Part shown: positions 29,801-37,564 of the stretch, one piece after another
Position numbering within the stretch: the stretch's first letter is position 1
How the letters are laid out: each line of letters begins with the position of its first letter
NCBI RefSeq assembly: GCF_025725645.1
Contig: NZ_CP107007.1
Location: forward strand, 2,356,001 to 2,420,000
Reading direction: 5' to 3'
DNA: 64,000 nucleotides
From: Halomonas sp. GD1P12
Lineage (GTDB): Bacteria > Pseudomonadota > Gammaproteobacteria > Pseudomonadales > Halomonadaceae
Translations under genes and position numbers: made by a program
Notes under the pieces: model-generated
Databases searched by the model: none
Told to the model about the DNA's origin: nothing
What the model saw: only the letters and a program-made list of their open reading frames with translations

Positions 29801-30223
29801 TTCCGGGTTGGGCGTTTCCAGTATCAACACGCCACCGGGCAGTAGCACCCGGTGCGCCTGCTGCACCAGCGCCACCAGATCGTCGAACGGCAGATGCTCG
29901 GCGATGTGAAAGCCGGTTACCGCCGAGAGGCTGTCGTCCTCCAGGGCCTGAAGCCCGGTCAGGGCGTCACGTGTATCGACTCTCAGCCCGCGTGCGTTGC
30001 ACTCGCCGGCCATGCTTTCGTTGGTATCGATCCCGCTGGCGGGCCAGCCGTTGTCGCGCATCAGCTCGAGCCACTCACCCCGCCCGGCGCCCAGGTCGAC
30101 CACCGGCGCGGTGGGATAGCGCGCCAGAACCGGCGCTAGCACGGGCAGGTAAACCTCCAGCCGGGCCTTGATGACGCTTTCATCGCCGCGAAAGTGGTGG
30201 GTAAAACGGGTATAGAAATCCAT
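26813..30223 (-). CDS. fused methyltransferase-GT4-GT4 polysaccharide enzyme
   Basis: A 1136-residue cytoplasmic protein. Residues about 40-190 are a class I SAM methyltransferase (VVDLGAGRGEWLELM; GFHIAEHLPFDDL; ILETPNPEN). A coiled coil (about 235-275) leads into YRSRSWRLTKPLRG. One GT4 domain covers about 390-760 (HLLHVSSAFPRKGVDVLLQAF, PTRGEGLNMPAIEAGEFSRG) and a second follows from about 765 (FSTWREACGIAQYSDHLLE, GCFGFLLPHKGVNTLIEAF, and an unusual YQYTQESSSAAVRTAVA acceptor segment). In ABC-exported O-antigens a terminal methyl group stops chain growth and is read by Wzt; this protein could both extend and cap. Its ATG overlaps the wzt2 stop (TAATG). Confidence 0.88.
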   Translation of the reverse strand: MDFYTRFTHHFRGDESVIKARLEVYLPVLAPVLARYPTAPVVDLGAGRGEWLELMRDNGWPASGIDTNESMAGECNARGLRVDTRDALTGLQALEDDSLSAVTGFHIAEHLPFDDLVALVQQAHRVLLPGGVLILETPNPENLTVGLWSFHLDPTHQRPLPPPLLHFLATDTGFANARIWRLNGPTPPKDSAPVRDYLDWVVSAYPDYALIAHKHTDDESAPWFEYLETQAQTQQGSLDTLAAKIEAQAEALADETDRRQRYQARVEQLGEELEGVYRSRSWRLTKPLRGVMHTRRQLAGAQGRLIRKTAQVPWLKRPALAVLNRFPALKMRVLKQMAGSSELFSRKGQFRPEDFVDLDTPVRARVRVEALTLRDTTASVSALRGLRLEGHVNGSYSLAAVNRHLLTRLAQSDNPPALWLAPHEALPEKRVNSTPGGEAEAARLNGLLDPNPWQALAPNERIALYHRYPLITPDPAFGTAVALFFWEESAVPADMIDTLNRHYHGVIVTAWFVKKVLMDSGCRLPIHVVTLPLVENPLAAESQALDLERASQGRPVHLLHVSSAFPRKGVDVLLQAFERLAGEDSALTLTLKSFPNPHNQVEALIETYVSSAYRPRLTLIMEDYSAEQMAALYQKADIVVLPTRGEGLNMPAIEAGEFSRGLVVTGFGAHTDFLSADTTGFIDYCFDHAQSHFQNDQALWVEPGVDSTVAEITRQVQALRLGGKHAYAAPVALNEAIRARFFAPGAVASILAALARLKALTNTAAPALSVSLFSTWREACGIAQYSDHLLEALSHDDAIALTVHAPTAPLDGAAYPVRVAEKSWQKGASPALSGASGNVVWLQHHFAFFELDTALAREVVRCREQGKRVYITLHTTRPLIDFDTARRRAAAATLAEFDRVFVHTLDDLNHLKRIGLTDNVTRMPQGVAQSCEATVEATPSNGAPIIGCFGFLLPHKGVNTLIEAFAALIKRQALPEGARLRLVTSVRDEPASQEELARCQRTAKRLGVERYLEWYTDFMPLDEVQRRLAECSLVVLPYQYTQESSSAAVRTAVAACPMILTTPAPIFDEVAGVVWQSDGFEPEAIASAVVHVLSANEQERAVYRQARADWLEQRRWATLARRYQALMNAALVDQKL

Positions 30224-31476
30224 TACGCTGACTCGTTGGAGGCTGGATAGGGCGCGCCGTGACGCTGACACTGGATCACCGGCATGACCCAGCTGCTGCC
30301 GAGGAAAAAGTCCTTTTCGGCGTTGATCATTTGAAACACCAGCGCGTGGTCGACCCACTGGTAGTTGTGGCTCAAATGGGTGTCGCCACTGTGAAGTGAC
30401 AGCGACACCGAGTAGCTGCCTGGGCCAAGGTTGGCGTCAAAACGCAGCCGGTAGATCAAGCGCTCGCCCGCTGCCACGTCTCGCTCGACCTGGTGGGTGT
30501 GCCAGGTGTTGGTGCCGAACACGTCCTGGCCGACCCGGTCCTTGAGCTTGTACCCCAGCACAAGCTCGGCAAGCGGTGCGTGAATGCTGACCGCTACCTG
30601 CAGCTCGACCGGCTGGCCGACATCGGCCACGTCGATGGCCGCTCCGTTTTCACCGTGCAGGCTGACGCGTTCGATGCGGGCTTCGCCGCTGCCAGAGCGG
30701 GTCTGGATCTGGCCGGTCTCGAGCGGTTTGATCTCGACGTTATCGTTTTCTTTTTGCGCGATCAGCGCGTTGTAGTAATCCATGACGTCCTGGGGCGGGC
30801 CGTCCTGGAGCACCCGCCCCTTTTCCAGCAGGATGGCACGGTCGCAAAGGCTCTGAATCGCGGCCTTGTCGTGGGAGACGATCAGAAGCGACGTGCCCAA
30901 CCGCTGGAACTCGCGAATGCGGTCGAAACTTTTGTGCTGAAAGTAGGCGTCGCCGACCGAAAGCGCTTCATCGACGATCAAAATGTCGGGGCGAAAGGCG
31001 GTGGCCACCGAAAAGGCGACGCGCATCTGCATACCGCTGGAGTAAACGCGCATGGGCTTGTCGAAATAGTCGCCGATTTCGGCAAAGGCTTCGATGTCGT
31101 CCATTGCCGCGCTGATATCGGCTCGGCCAAAGCCCATCAGCCCCGCCGAGTGCAGCACGTTCTGGCGCCCGGTCAGCTCGCCGTTGAAGCCCATGCCGAG
31201 CTCCAGAATCGCCGCGATGCGCCCGCGGGTGCGCACATAGCCTTCACTGGGGACGAGCGTGCCGGTGATCATCTTGAGCAGCGTGCTTTTGCCCGCGCCG
31301 TTTTGCCCGACGATCCCCACCGCTTCGCCGGCGGCGATGTCGAAGCCGATATCGCGTAGCACCCAGGTTTCGGCGGCGGGCGCGACCGAACTAAACCAGC
31401 TCACGATGCGCCACAGCTCGTTGGGAAACCGGCGGTACACCTTGCCAAGCTCGCGTACTTCCAAAAGCGCGCTCAT
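30223..31476 (-). CDS. wzt: polysaccharide ABC exporter ATPase with C-terminal glycan-binding domain (Wzt), system 2
   Basis: A 417-residue protein with an ABC domain (about 5-240: Walker A GQNGAGKST, signature YSSGMQMRVAFSVAT, Walker B ILIVDEALSVGD) and a C-terminal Wzt-type domain from about 255 (GEARIERVSLHGENG, LELVLGYKLKDRVGQDVFGTNTW-like region, SLHSGDTHLSHNYQWVDHA). The C-terminal domain is clearly different from that of system 1, so the two probably recognise different glycan ends. The start overlaps the wzm2 stop by four bases (ATGA) and the stop overlaps the next gene. Confidence 0.93.
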   Translation of the reverse strand: MSALLEVRELGKVYRRFPNELWRIVSWFSSVAPAAETWVLRDIGFDIAAGEAVGIVGQNGAGKSTLLKMITGTLVPSEGYVRTRGRIAAILELGMGFNGELTGRQNVLHSAGLMGFGRADISAAMDDIEAFAEIGDYFDKPMRVYSSGMQMRVAFSVATAFRPDILIVDEALSVGDAYFQHKSFDRIREFQRLGTSLLIVSHDKAAIQSLCDRAILLEKGRVLQDGPPQDVMDYYNALIAQKENDNVEIKPLETGQIQTRSGSGEARIERVSLHGENGAAIDVADVGQPVELQVAVSIHAPLAELVLGYKLKDRVGQDVFGTNTWHTHQVERDVAAGERLIYRLRFDANLGPGSYSVSLSLHSGDTHLSHNYQWVDHALVFQMINAEKDFFLGSSWVMPVIQCQRHGAPYPASNESA

Positions 31477-32267
31477 AGGGCGTCCACCATTTCCGGGCTC
31501 GCCCGCTCGAATAGCAGCGCGCTAAAGAGCACAAGGCCCAAGCCCAGCGCCGTCAAAGTCGCCAGGGCCACAAGCGAGGGTGCCTGCCCGTAGGCGAGCA
31601 CGTCGTGGTAGGCGCCTACCAGGTGGTACAAGGGGTTGAAGGCGATCAGCGTTTGCAGCGCCTGGGGGACGATCTCGGCGGGATAGACCACCGGCGTGAA
31701 CCAGAACAGAAACTGCAGCACGATGGGCATGAGCTGGCCGATATCGCGAAGAAACACGTTGAGTATGCCCAGCGTCATGCCAAGCCCCAGGCCCAGAAGC
31801 ACCGTGATACCGGTGAGCACCATCACCCAGGCCAGGGTGGCAGCGTTGAAATGGCCAAGCGCTGCGAACACCACCAGCGTGACCAGAAACAGCGCCAGGT
31901 TATTGATCAAACACGAACCGGTCACGATCAGCGGCAGCGCCACCTTGGGAAAGACCAGTTTTTTCATCAGATTGGCGTTGTCGATGAAAATCCCCAGACA
32001 GCGAGTGAGCAGTTCACTGAAAAGACTCCACCCCAGCATGCCCGCGGTGAGGTAAATGGCGTAGGCGTACTGGCTTTCGATACCGGGCAGTTTCGCCGAC
32101 AGCACCTTTGATAGCACCAGCGCGTAGATGAGCACCATGGCCAGCGGGTGGATAATCATCCAGGCACCGCCGATGCGGCTTCGGGCAAAGCGCGTCACCA
32201 ACTCATGGCGAATCGAGGTGGCGATGAACTGGCGATAACGCCAGGCTCCCTTGAGGGATGCAAGCAT
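31473..32267 (-). CDS. wzm: polysaccharide ABC exporter permease (Wzm), system 2
   Basis: A 264-residue six-segment ABC-2 permease. RHELVTRFARSRIGGAWMII (about 20-39) is the amphipathic entry region of the family, and NVFLRDIGQLMPIVLQFLFW (about 170-189) the conserved coupling-helix area with the following FTPVVYP. I chose the ATG at 32267 with AGGGA seven bases upstream rather than a start 12 codons earlier. First gene of a minus-strand operon wzm2-wzt2-MT/GT/GT-gmd-rmd; it is more like KpsM/Wzm of the O8/O9a type than like system 1. Confidence 0.92.
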   Translation of the reverse strand: MLASLKGAWRYRQFIATSIRHELVTRFARSRIGGAWMIIHPLAMVLIYALVLSKVLSAKLPGIESQYAYAIYLTAGMLGWSLFSELLTRCLGIFIDNANLMKKLVFPKVALPLIVTGSCLINNLALFLVTLVVFAALGHFNAATLAWVMVLTGITVLLGLGLGMTLGILNVFLRDIGQLMPIVLQFLFWFTPVVYPAEIVPQALQTLIAFNPLYHLVGAYHDVLAYGQAPSLVALATLTALGLGLVLFSALLFERASPEMVDAL

Positions 32268-32451
32268 GGTTTTCCCTTTTTTCCCGTGCTGGTCAGGCGG
32301 CATCTGCGCGCAATGTTAAGCCAAGTGCTGTGGTCACACCACTGCTGGCCTAATCACACCGCGCTGTCATATTCGCCGCACATCGCTATGGTATGCTCAC
32401 GCTCGCGCTGTGCTCTAGCGCTTTGGCCGGTCAACGTTTTGGCGCTCGCGC

Positions 32452-33864
32452 ATGGTTTTTAGCACACCTTCGTTTCTACTGCTGTATCTGCCCACCGTTT
32501 GGCTGATCTATCTGCTACTGGCGCGCTGTGCGCTGCCGAGGCTGCTGCTGGCCTGGCTCGGCGTGGCGTCGCTTCTCTTCTACGCGGTGTGGGACATCCG
32601 CTTGCTGCCACTTTTGCTGGCAAGCATTGGCGTCAATTACTGGCTGGCCGGGCGAGTCAGGCAGCGTGGGTGGCTTTGGGTAGGGGTCGCTTTCAATCTG
32701 GGCCTGCTTGGCTGGTTCAAGTACTCGGTGTTTCTGTTGTCGGCGCTGCATATAGCGCCCCACTCGCTGAGCCCGCTGGTGCTTCCCCTGGGCATTTCGT
32801 TTTTTACCTTTCAGCAGATCGCGTACCTGGTGGACGTTCGCCGGGGCCACGCCCGGCGAGAAACCGGCTCGCTGCACGAGGCCTCGCTGTACGGAGTATT
32901 CGTGAGTTTTTATCCACAGCTGATCGCCGGGCCGATCGTTCACTATCGTGCCCTGGCGCCGCAGCTTTCCCGCCTTGGCTGCCCTTCGTCTGCTCAGGTG
33001 CGCGTGGGCCTGGTACTCCTGGCTTTCGGGCTTTGCAAAAAGCTGATGCTGGCCGACAACCTGGCACCGCTGGTCGAGAGGCTTTTTTCGCTGCCTGCGC
33101 AGACCATCGTGGCCGGCGATACGCTGGTGGCGGGCTGGGCCTTTGGGCTGCAGCTCTATTTCGATTTTTCCGGCTATGCGGACATGGCGATGGGGCTTGC
33201 GCTCTTGTTTGGCGTTCGACTGCCGCAAAACTTCGCCTCGCCTTACCGCGCCGGTGATATCCAGGCGTTCTGGCGGCGCTGGCACATCACGCTTTCGCGC
33301 TTTCTGCGCGACTATCTTTATATTCCTCTGGGCGGCAGCCGGCATGGCCTGCCCCGCCACATTGCGGCGCTGATGGTGACGATGCTGCTGGGCGGGCTTT
33401 GGCACGGTGCCGGCTGGCAGTTTTTACTCTGGGGCGGGCTGCACGGGCTAATGCTGACCGCGCTACTGCTGTGGCAACGCTTTACCTGCCTGCGCCTGCC
33501 GCGCCCCTTGGGTTGGCTCTTGACGCTTTCACTGGTCATGCTGGCCTGGGTGCCCTTTCGCGCCGAGAGCCTTTCGCATACCGTCGCGCTCTACGCAGGC
33601 CTTGGGCAGTGGCAGTGGGGGGCGCTTGGCGATCTTTACCGCGACCTGACCCAGCGCGTTATGGCGCTGGGCACCAGCAGTGCGCTTTTGCTGCTCGGCT
33701 CGTTCATCGCCTTTTTCACGCCGCGAAGCGCGGTGTGGGCAAGGTGGCTGGCCAAGCCCACACGTGCCTGGTGGCAAGGCGCGGTAGCCGGCGCTTTTTT
33801 CATGGCCGCGGCGAAGGCGATGGTCGATCTGCCAGGCCAGGCCTTTTTGTATTTCAACTTTTGA
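32452..33864 (+). CDS. MBOAT O-acyltransferase, AlgI-like
   Basis: A 470-residue polytopic membrane protein of the membrane-bound O-acyltransferase family. YFDFSGYADMAMGLALLFG (about 235), FWRRWHITLSRFLRDYLYIPLGG (about 272) and MLLGGLWHGAGWQFLLWGGLHG (about 310, with the catalytic His) are the hallmark motifs of AlgI/PatA/DltB. It passes acyl groups across the inner membrane for transfer to a periplasmic or exported glycan. The next gene, starting directly after its stop, supplies the probable extracytoplasmic partner. Confidence 0.93.
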   Translation: MVFSTPSFLLLYLPTVWLIYLLLARCALPRLLLAWLGVASLLFYAVWDIRLLPLLLASIGVNYWLAGRVRQRGWLWVGVAFNLGLLGWFKYSVFLLSALHIAPHSLSPLVLPLGISFFTFQQIAYLVDVRRGHARRETGSLHEASLYGVFVSFYPQLIAGPIVHYRALAPQLSRLGCPSSAQVRVGLVLLAFGLCKKLMLADNLAPLVERLFSLPAQTIVAGDTLVAGWAFGLQLYFDFSGYADMAMGLALLFGVRLPQNFASPYRAGDIQAFWRRWHITLSRFLRDYLYIPLGGSRHGLPRHIAALMVTMLLGGLWHGAGWQFLLWGGLHGLMLTALLLWQRFTCLRLPRPLGWLLTLSLVMLAWVPFRAESLSHTVALYAGLGQWQWGALGDLYRDLTQRVMALGTSSALLLLGSFIAFFTPRSAVWARWLAKPTRAWWQGAVAGAFFMAAAKAMVDLPGQAFLYFNF

Positions 33865-34935
33865 ATGCTGATGACACGACGTTTAGCGATACGCACACAA
33901 CCAACCACAAAGCGCTTTTGGGCCGGGCTTTTGGCGGGTGCTTTGGGCGCACTGTGCCTTTGGCTTTTGTTGTGGGCGGGCCAGCTGGGGCGCGCTCACC
34001 CCAATAACGCGTGGATCGAAGGCGCGCTGAGTTACAAACTGGCCAGGGCCGAGGCACTGCCCTCACCCAAAATCCTGATCGTGGCCGGATCGTCGGCGAT
34101 GTTCGGTATCGACAGCGGCGCTCTGGAAACCGCCTTCGGGCGCCCCGCCGTCAACCTGGGCGTCAACGCAGGGCTGTCACTACCGGTGATACTGGCAAGC
34201 GCCGAGCCGGTCATCGAGGCAGGTGACCTTGTGCTTTTACCGCTCGAGTATTCGCTTTATAACCGCAACGAGGCCGTCTCGGCGTCGCTGGTGCACTGGG
34301 CGAACAGCCACCCCGAGGCCCTTTGGGCGCTACCGCTAAAGCGCGCGCTCGGGGTCATTGCGCAGACCTCGCTGCGCCGCCTTCTGGAAGGCTACCGAGG
34401 CGTGCCCGAAGGCTTTACGGTCAACGGCGACTACGGTGCACATCATCTGGACCTGCGCGGCGACCAGACCGGCACCGCCCGCGCACAACGCGAGCCGCGC
34501 CACTGGCGTTTTTTAAATTCGCTGAACGCCGAAACCTACGGTGAAACGGCGCGCCGCGGCCGCTTCGATGGCCAGACGCTGCGCGCCTTTCGCGACAACG
34601 TACTGGCCAGAGGCGCCTGCCCGATATTCCTGCCGGCGCCTTTACTGTACAAGCCGTACTACGCCGACTCCCCTATCGAGGCGAACTTCTATACCAATCT
34701 TCCGGCTCAGATACGCCGTGCAGGGCTCAAGTGGGTAGGCAAGCCGGAAGCCGCGATGTACGGGGCGGACGACTTTTTCGATACCAACTATCACCTGGTC
34801 GATGAAGCGCGCACGCGACACACGCAGCGCTTGATCGAGTGGCTTGACGACCAGCCCTTCGAGCAGTGTCGGCACTATTACCCAACTGCCGTGCCGCCAG
34901 GCGCTGGCGACGTTGGGGAGCACCTGGGGGAGTAA
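33865..34935 (+). CDS. SGNH-like O-acetylation partner protein
   Basis: A 356-residue protein with one N-terminal membrane anchor (about 18-40, FWAGLLAGALGALCLWLLLW). The rest is probably periplasmic. VAGSSAMFGIDSGALE (about 70) resembles the SGNH nucleophile block and FDTNYHLVDEARTRHT near 310 offers the Asp-x-x-His-type end motif. MBOAT proteins of the AlgI group are commonly paired with such AlgJ/AlgX-like acetyl-accepting proteins. The ATG immediately follows the MBOAT stop, so the pair should be co-translated. Confidence 0.75.
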   Translation: MLMTRRLAIRTQPTTKRFWAGLLAGALGALCLWLLLWAGQLGRAHPNNAWIEGALSYKLARAEALPSPKILIVAGSSAMFGIDSGALETAFGRPAVNLGVNAGLSLPVILASAEPVIEAGDLVLLPLEYSLYNRNEAVSASLVHWANSHPEALWALPLKRALGVIAQTSLRRLLEGYRGVPEGFTVNGDYGAHHLDLRGDQTGTARAQREPRHWRFLNSLNAETYGETARRGRFDGQTLRAFRDNVLARGACPIFLPAPLLYKPYYADSPIEANFYTNLPAQIRRAGLKWVGKPEAAMYGADDFFDTNYHLVDEARTRHTQRLIEWLDDQPFEQCRHYYPTAVPPGAGDVGEHLGE

Positions 34936-34941
34936 TCGGCG

Positions 34942-36057
34942 CTAGCGGTTCAGATGCTGCTCCACCAGCGAGAAAATCGCGCGGCGAAAGTTGGCCGTGG
35001 CGAAGCGCTCGGCGCTTTGCCGGCACGCGGCGGGTGAGAAAGCGTCCGGCTCGGATCGGCGGCGCTGTTCGAACTGATGAATCCGCTCGATCAAGGCAGC
35101 GCTGGTTTGCTCGGCGACCCAAAGCCCGGTGGTGTCATCAAGCATGGTCTCGGAAAGCCCTCCTACCCCGTAGCCAATGACCGGTGCGCCGGCGGCCTGG
35201 GCTTCCACGGGCAGAATGCCGAAATCCTCCTCGGCCATGAACAAAAACGCACGGGCGCGCTCCAGATAATCCACCAGTACGTCGTCCGGCTGGTAGCCCA
35301 GCACGGTCACGTTGGGCCCGGCCATGGCGCTCAGTCGGGCGCGATCCGGGCCGTCGCCAATGACGACCAGGCGTTTATCCGGCAGGCGGTTGAAGGCCTC
35401 GATGATCAGGTCGATACGCTTGTACGGCACCATGCGCGAGGCGGTGAGATAAAACTCGTCGCGAGGCTGGTCGTGGCGAAACCGCTCGACCTGTACCGGC
35501 GGATAGATCACCTCGGCATCGCGGCGATAACAGCGGGCGATACGCCGCTTGATATAGTGCGAGATCGCAACGAAGTGATCGACTCGCTGCGCGCTGATGA
35601 AATCCCATTGCCGAAGTCGGTGAAGCTGCCAGCGCATCAGCCAGCTCGCCACGCCGCGCTCCTTACCGGTTTGTCGAAGATACTGGTGCTGCATGTCCCA
35701 GGCGTAGCGCATCGGGCTGTAGCAGTAGCAGATATGTACGGCGCCCGGGTCGCAGAGCACCCCCTTGGCCACGGCGTGGCTGCTCGACAGAATTAGATCG
35801 AAGCCTTTTAAATCGAACTGCTCGATGGCCAGCGGCATCAGCGGCAGATAGCGCCGATAGTGCTTTCGCGCGAAGGGAAGGCGCTGAATGACGCTGGTAT
35901 GGATGGCTCGCCCTTTGAGCACGGGCATATCATCAGAGGCCAGGAAATTGACGGTGGTAAAAATTTCCGCCTGGGGAAAGCAGCTTGCAAGCTCGGCCAA
36001 CGCTTTCTCGGCGCCGGCCCAGGTGGTCAGCCAGTCGTGGACGATCGCGACCTTCAT
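34942..36057 (-). CDS. GT4 glycosyltransferase
   Basis: A 371-residue GT-B enzyme. It starts MKVAIVHDWLTTWAGAEKAL, a common start of mannosyl- and rhamnosyltransferase-like GT4 proteins. YLTASRMVPYKRIDLIIEAF (about 198), LVVIGDGPDRARL and FLFMAEEDFGILPVEAQAAG (about 290, with the donor-binding E-x7-E motif) are in the correct order. Donor is not readable but the upstream manC suggests GDP-mannose or a derivative. It lies six bases after manC and is the last gene of a minus-strand series that begins with the type I secretion genes. Confidence 0.88.
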   Translation of the reverse strand: MKVAIVHDWLTTWAGAEKALAELASCFPQAEIFTTVNFLASDDMPVLKGRAIHTSVIQRLPFARKHYRRYLPLMPLAIEQFDLKGFDLILSSSHAVAKGVLCDPGAVHICYCYSPMRYAWDMQHQYLRQTGKERGVASWLMRWQLHRLRQWDFISAQRVDHFVAISHYIKRRIARCYRRDAEVIYPPVQVERFRHDQPRDEFYLTASRMVPYKRIDLIIEAFNRLPDKRLVVIGDGPDRARLSAMAGPNVTVLGYQPDDVLVDYLERARAFLFMAEEDFGILPVEAQAAGAPVIGYGVGGLSETMLDDTTGLWVAEQTSAALIERIHQFEQRRRSEPDAFSPAACRQSAERFATANFRRAIFSLVEQHLNR

Positions 36058-36063
36058 GGCGCG

Positions 36064-37515
36064 TCAGGGCTCCTGGTCACGACCGTACTTGTCATCAAAG
36101 CGCACGATGTCGTCTTCGCCCAGGTAAGACCCGGTTTGCACTTCGATCAGCTTGAGCGCGATGACGCCGGGGTTTTCCAGCCGGTGTACGGTGCCCAACG
36201 GTATGTAGGTGGACTGGTCTTCCGAGAGCAGAAAGCTTCTCAATGTGGCGTCGATGCCGGGCGTTTCACCCTGGGTCACCTTCGCAGTACCTTCGACCAC
36301 GACCCAGTGCTCGGCACGGTGGTGGTGCATTTGAAGCGACAGCGCCGCCTCGGGTTTAACCACGATCTCCTTGACCTGAAAGCTTTCGGTAATCTCCATG
36401 CTACGGTAATGCCCCCAGGGGCGATAGACCGTTCGGTGGAGCTGGCATTCTGGCCGGCCGGCCTCTTTGAGCGCGCTGACGATCTGCTTGGTGTCCTGAG
36501 CGTGGTCGCGGTGGGCGACCAGCACGGCGTCGTCGGTTTCCACGACCACTAAATCGCTAACGCCCAGGGTGGCGACCAGCCGCGATTCGCTGTAGACCAG
36601 GCTGTTGCGAGTATCGCGAAGCAAAACGTCGCCGCGCACGGCGTTGTGGTGCTCGGGGTCTTTTTCACCACGTAGCGCGTGAAGCGCATCCCAGGCGCCG
36701 ATATCACTCCAGCCCGGCGACATGGGCACCACCGCCGCCTGACGGGTATGCTCCATTACCGCGTAGTCGATCGATTCGCTGCGACACTGGCCGAAAACGG
36801 CCTCGTCGATGCGCAGAAAATCCATATCCTGGGTGCGCGTCTGAAACGCGGCCTGGCAGCTTTCGAGAATATCCGACGCGTGCTGCGCCAGCGCCTGTAA
36901 AAAACGCTCGGCCTTGCCCAGGAAGATGCCGCTGTTCCAGACGTAATCGCCGCTTTCCAGATACTGCTGGGCGATCTGCTGGGATGGCTTTTCGACGAAA
37001 GCCTCCACGGCAAAGCCCTGCAAAAGCGCCTGGCCGCGCTTGATATAGCCGTAGCCCGTGTGCGCGCTCGAAGGCGTGATGCCAAAGGTCACCAGCTGCC
37101 CCTGGTGGCTAAGCTCCAGCCCTTTTTCGATGGCGTCGGCGAACGCTTGGTTATCCTGAATGACGTGATCCGCCGGCATTACCAGAAGGTCGGCGTCAGG
37201 ATTCTGTTCGCTTGCCAGCAGCGCCGCCAGGGCAAGCGCTGGTGCGGTATTACGCCCACAGGGCTCGAGAAGGATACGGCTTTGTTTGAAGCCCAGCGCC
37301 TGCATCTGCTCGGCGACCAGAAAACGATGCTCCTCGTTGCACACGATCAGCGGCGCCTCGCTTGAGGCGAGGCCTTGCGCACGCAGCGCCGTCTCCTGCA
37401 GCAGGCTGACATCGTCCTGGTGGAGGTTCAAAAACTGTTTGGGGTAATGCTCGCGGGAAACCGGCCACAGCCTCGAGCCGCTCCCACCAGACAAAATAAC
37501 CGGTAAAATCATCAT
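36064..37515 (-). CDS. manC: mannose-1-phosphate guanylyltransferase / mannose-6-phosphate isomerase
   Basis: Bifunctional 483-residue enzyme of the ManC/AlgA/CpsB type. The N-terminal part has LSGGSGSRLWPVSREHYPKQF (about 8-28) with the pyrophosphorylase signature, LLVMPADHVI (about 115) and FVEKPS (about 180). The cupin isomerase domain (from about 360) has YRPWGHYRSME, LQMHHHRAEHWVVVEG with zinc ligands, and YIPLGTVHRLENPG. It makes GDP-mannose, which Gmd/Rmd then convert to GDP-D-rhamnose. The start is one of two consecutive ATGs. Confidence 0.95.
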   Translation of the reverse strand: MMILPVILSGGSGSRLWPVSREHYPKQFLNLHQDDVSLLQETALRAQGLASSEAPLIVCNEEHRFLVAEQMQALGFKQSRILLEPCGRNTAPALALAALLASEQNPDADLLVMPADHVIQDNQAFADAIEKGLELSHQGQLVTFGITPSSAHTGYGYIKRGQALLQGFAVEAFVEKPSQQIAQQYLESGDYVWNSGIFLGKAERFLQALAQHASDILESCQAAFQTRTQDMDFLRIDEAVFGQCRSESIDYAVMEHTRQAAVVPMSPGWSDIGAWDALHALRGEKDPEHHNAVRGDVLLRDTRNSLVYSESRLVATLGVSDLVVVETDDAVLVAHRDHAQDTKQIVSALKEAGRPECQLHRTVYRPWGHYRSMEITESFQVKEIVVKPEAALSLQMHHHRAEHWVVVEGTAKVTQGETPGIDATLRSFLLSEDQSTYIPLGTVHRLENPGVIALKLIEVQTGSYLGEDDIVRFDDKYGRDQEP

Positions 37516-37564
37516 TTATCCCGAAAAGCTGTTGGATCTGTTGGCGTTGCAGCGATCCGCCGTA

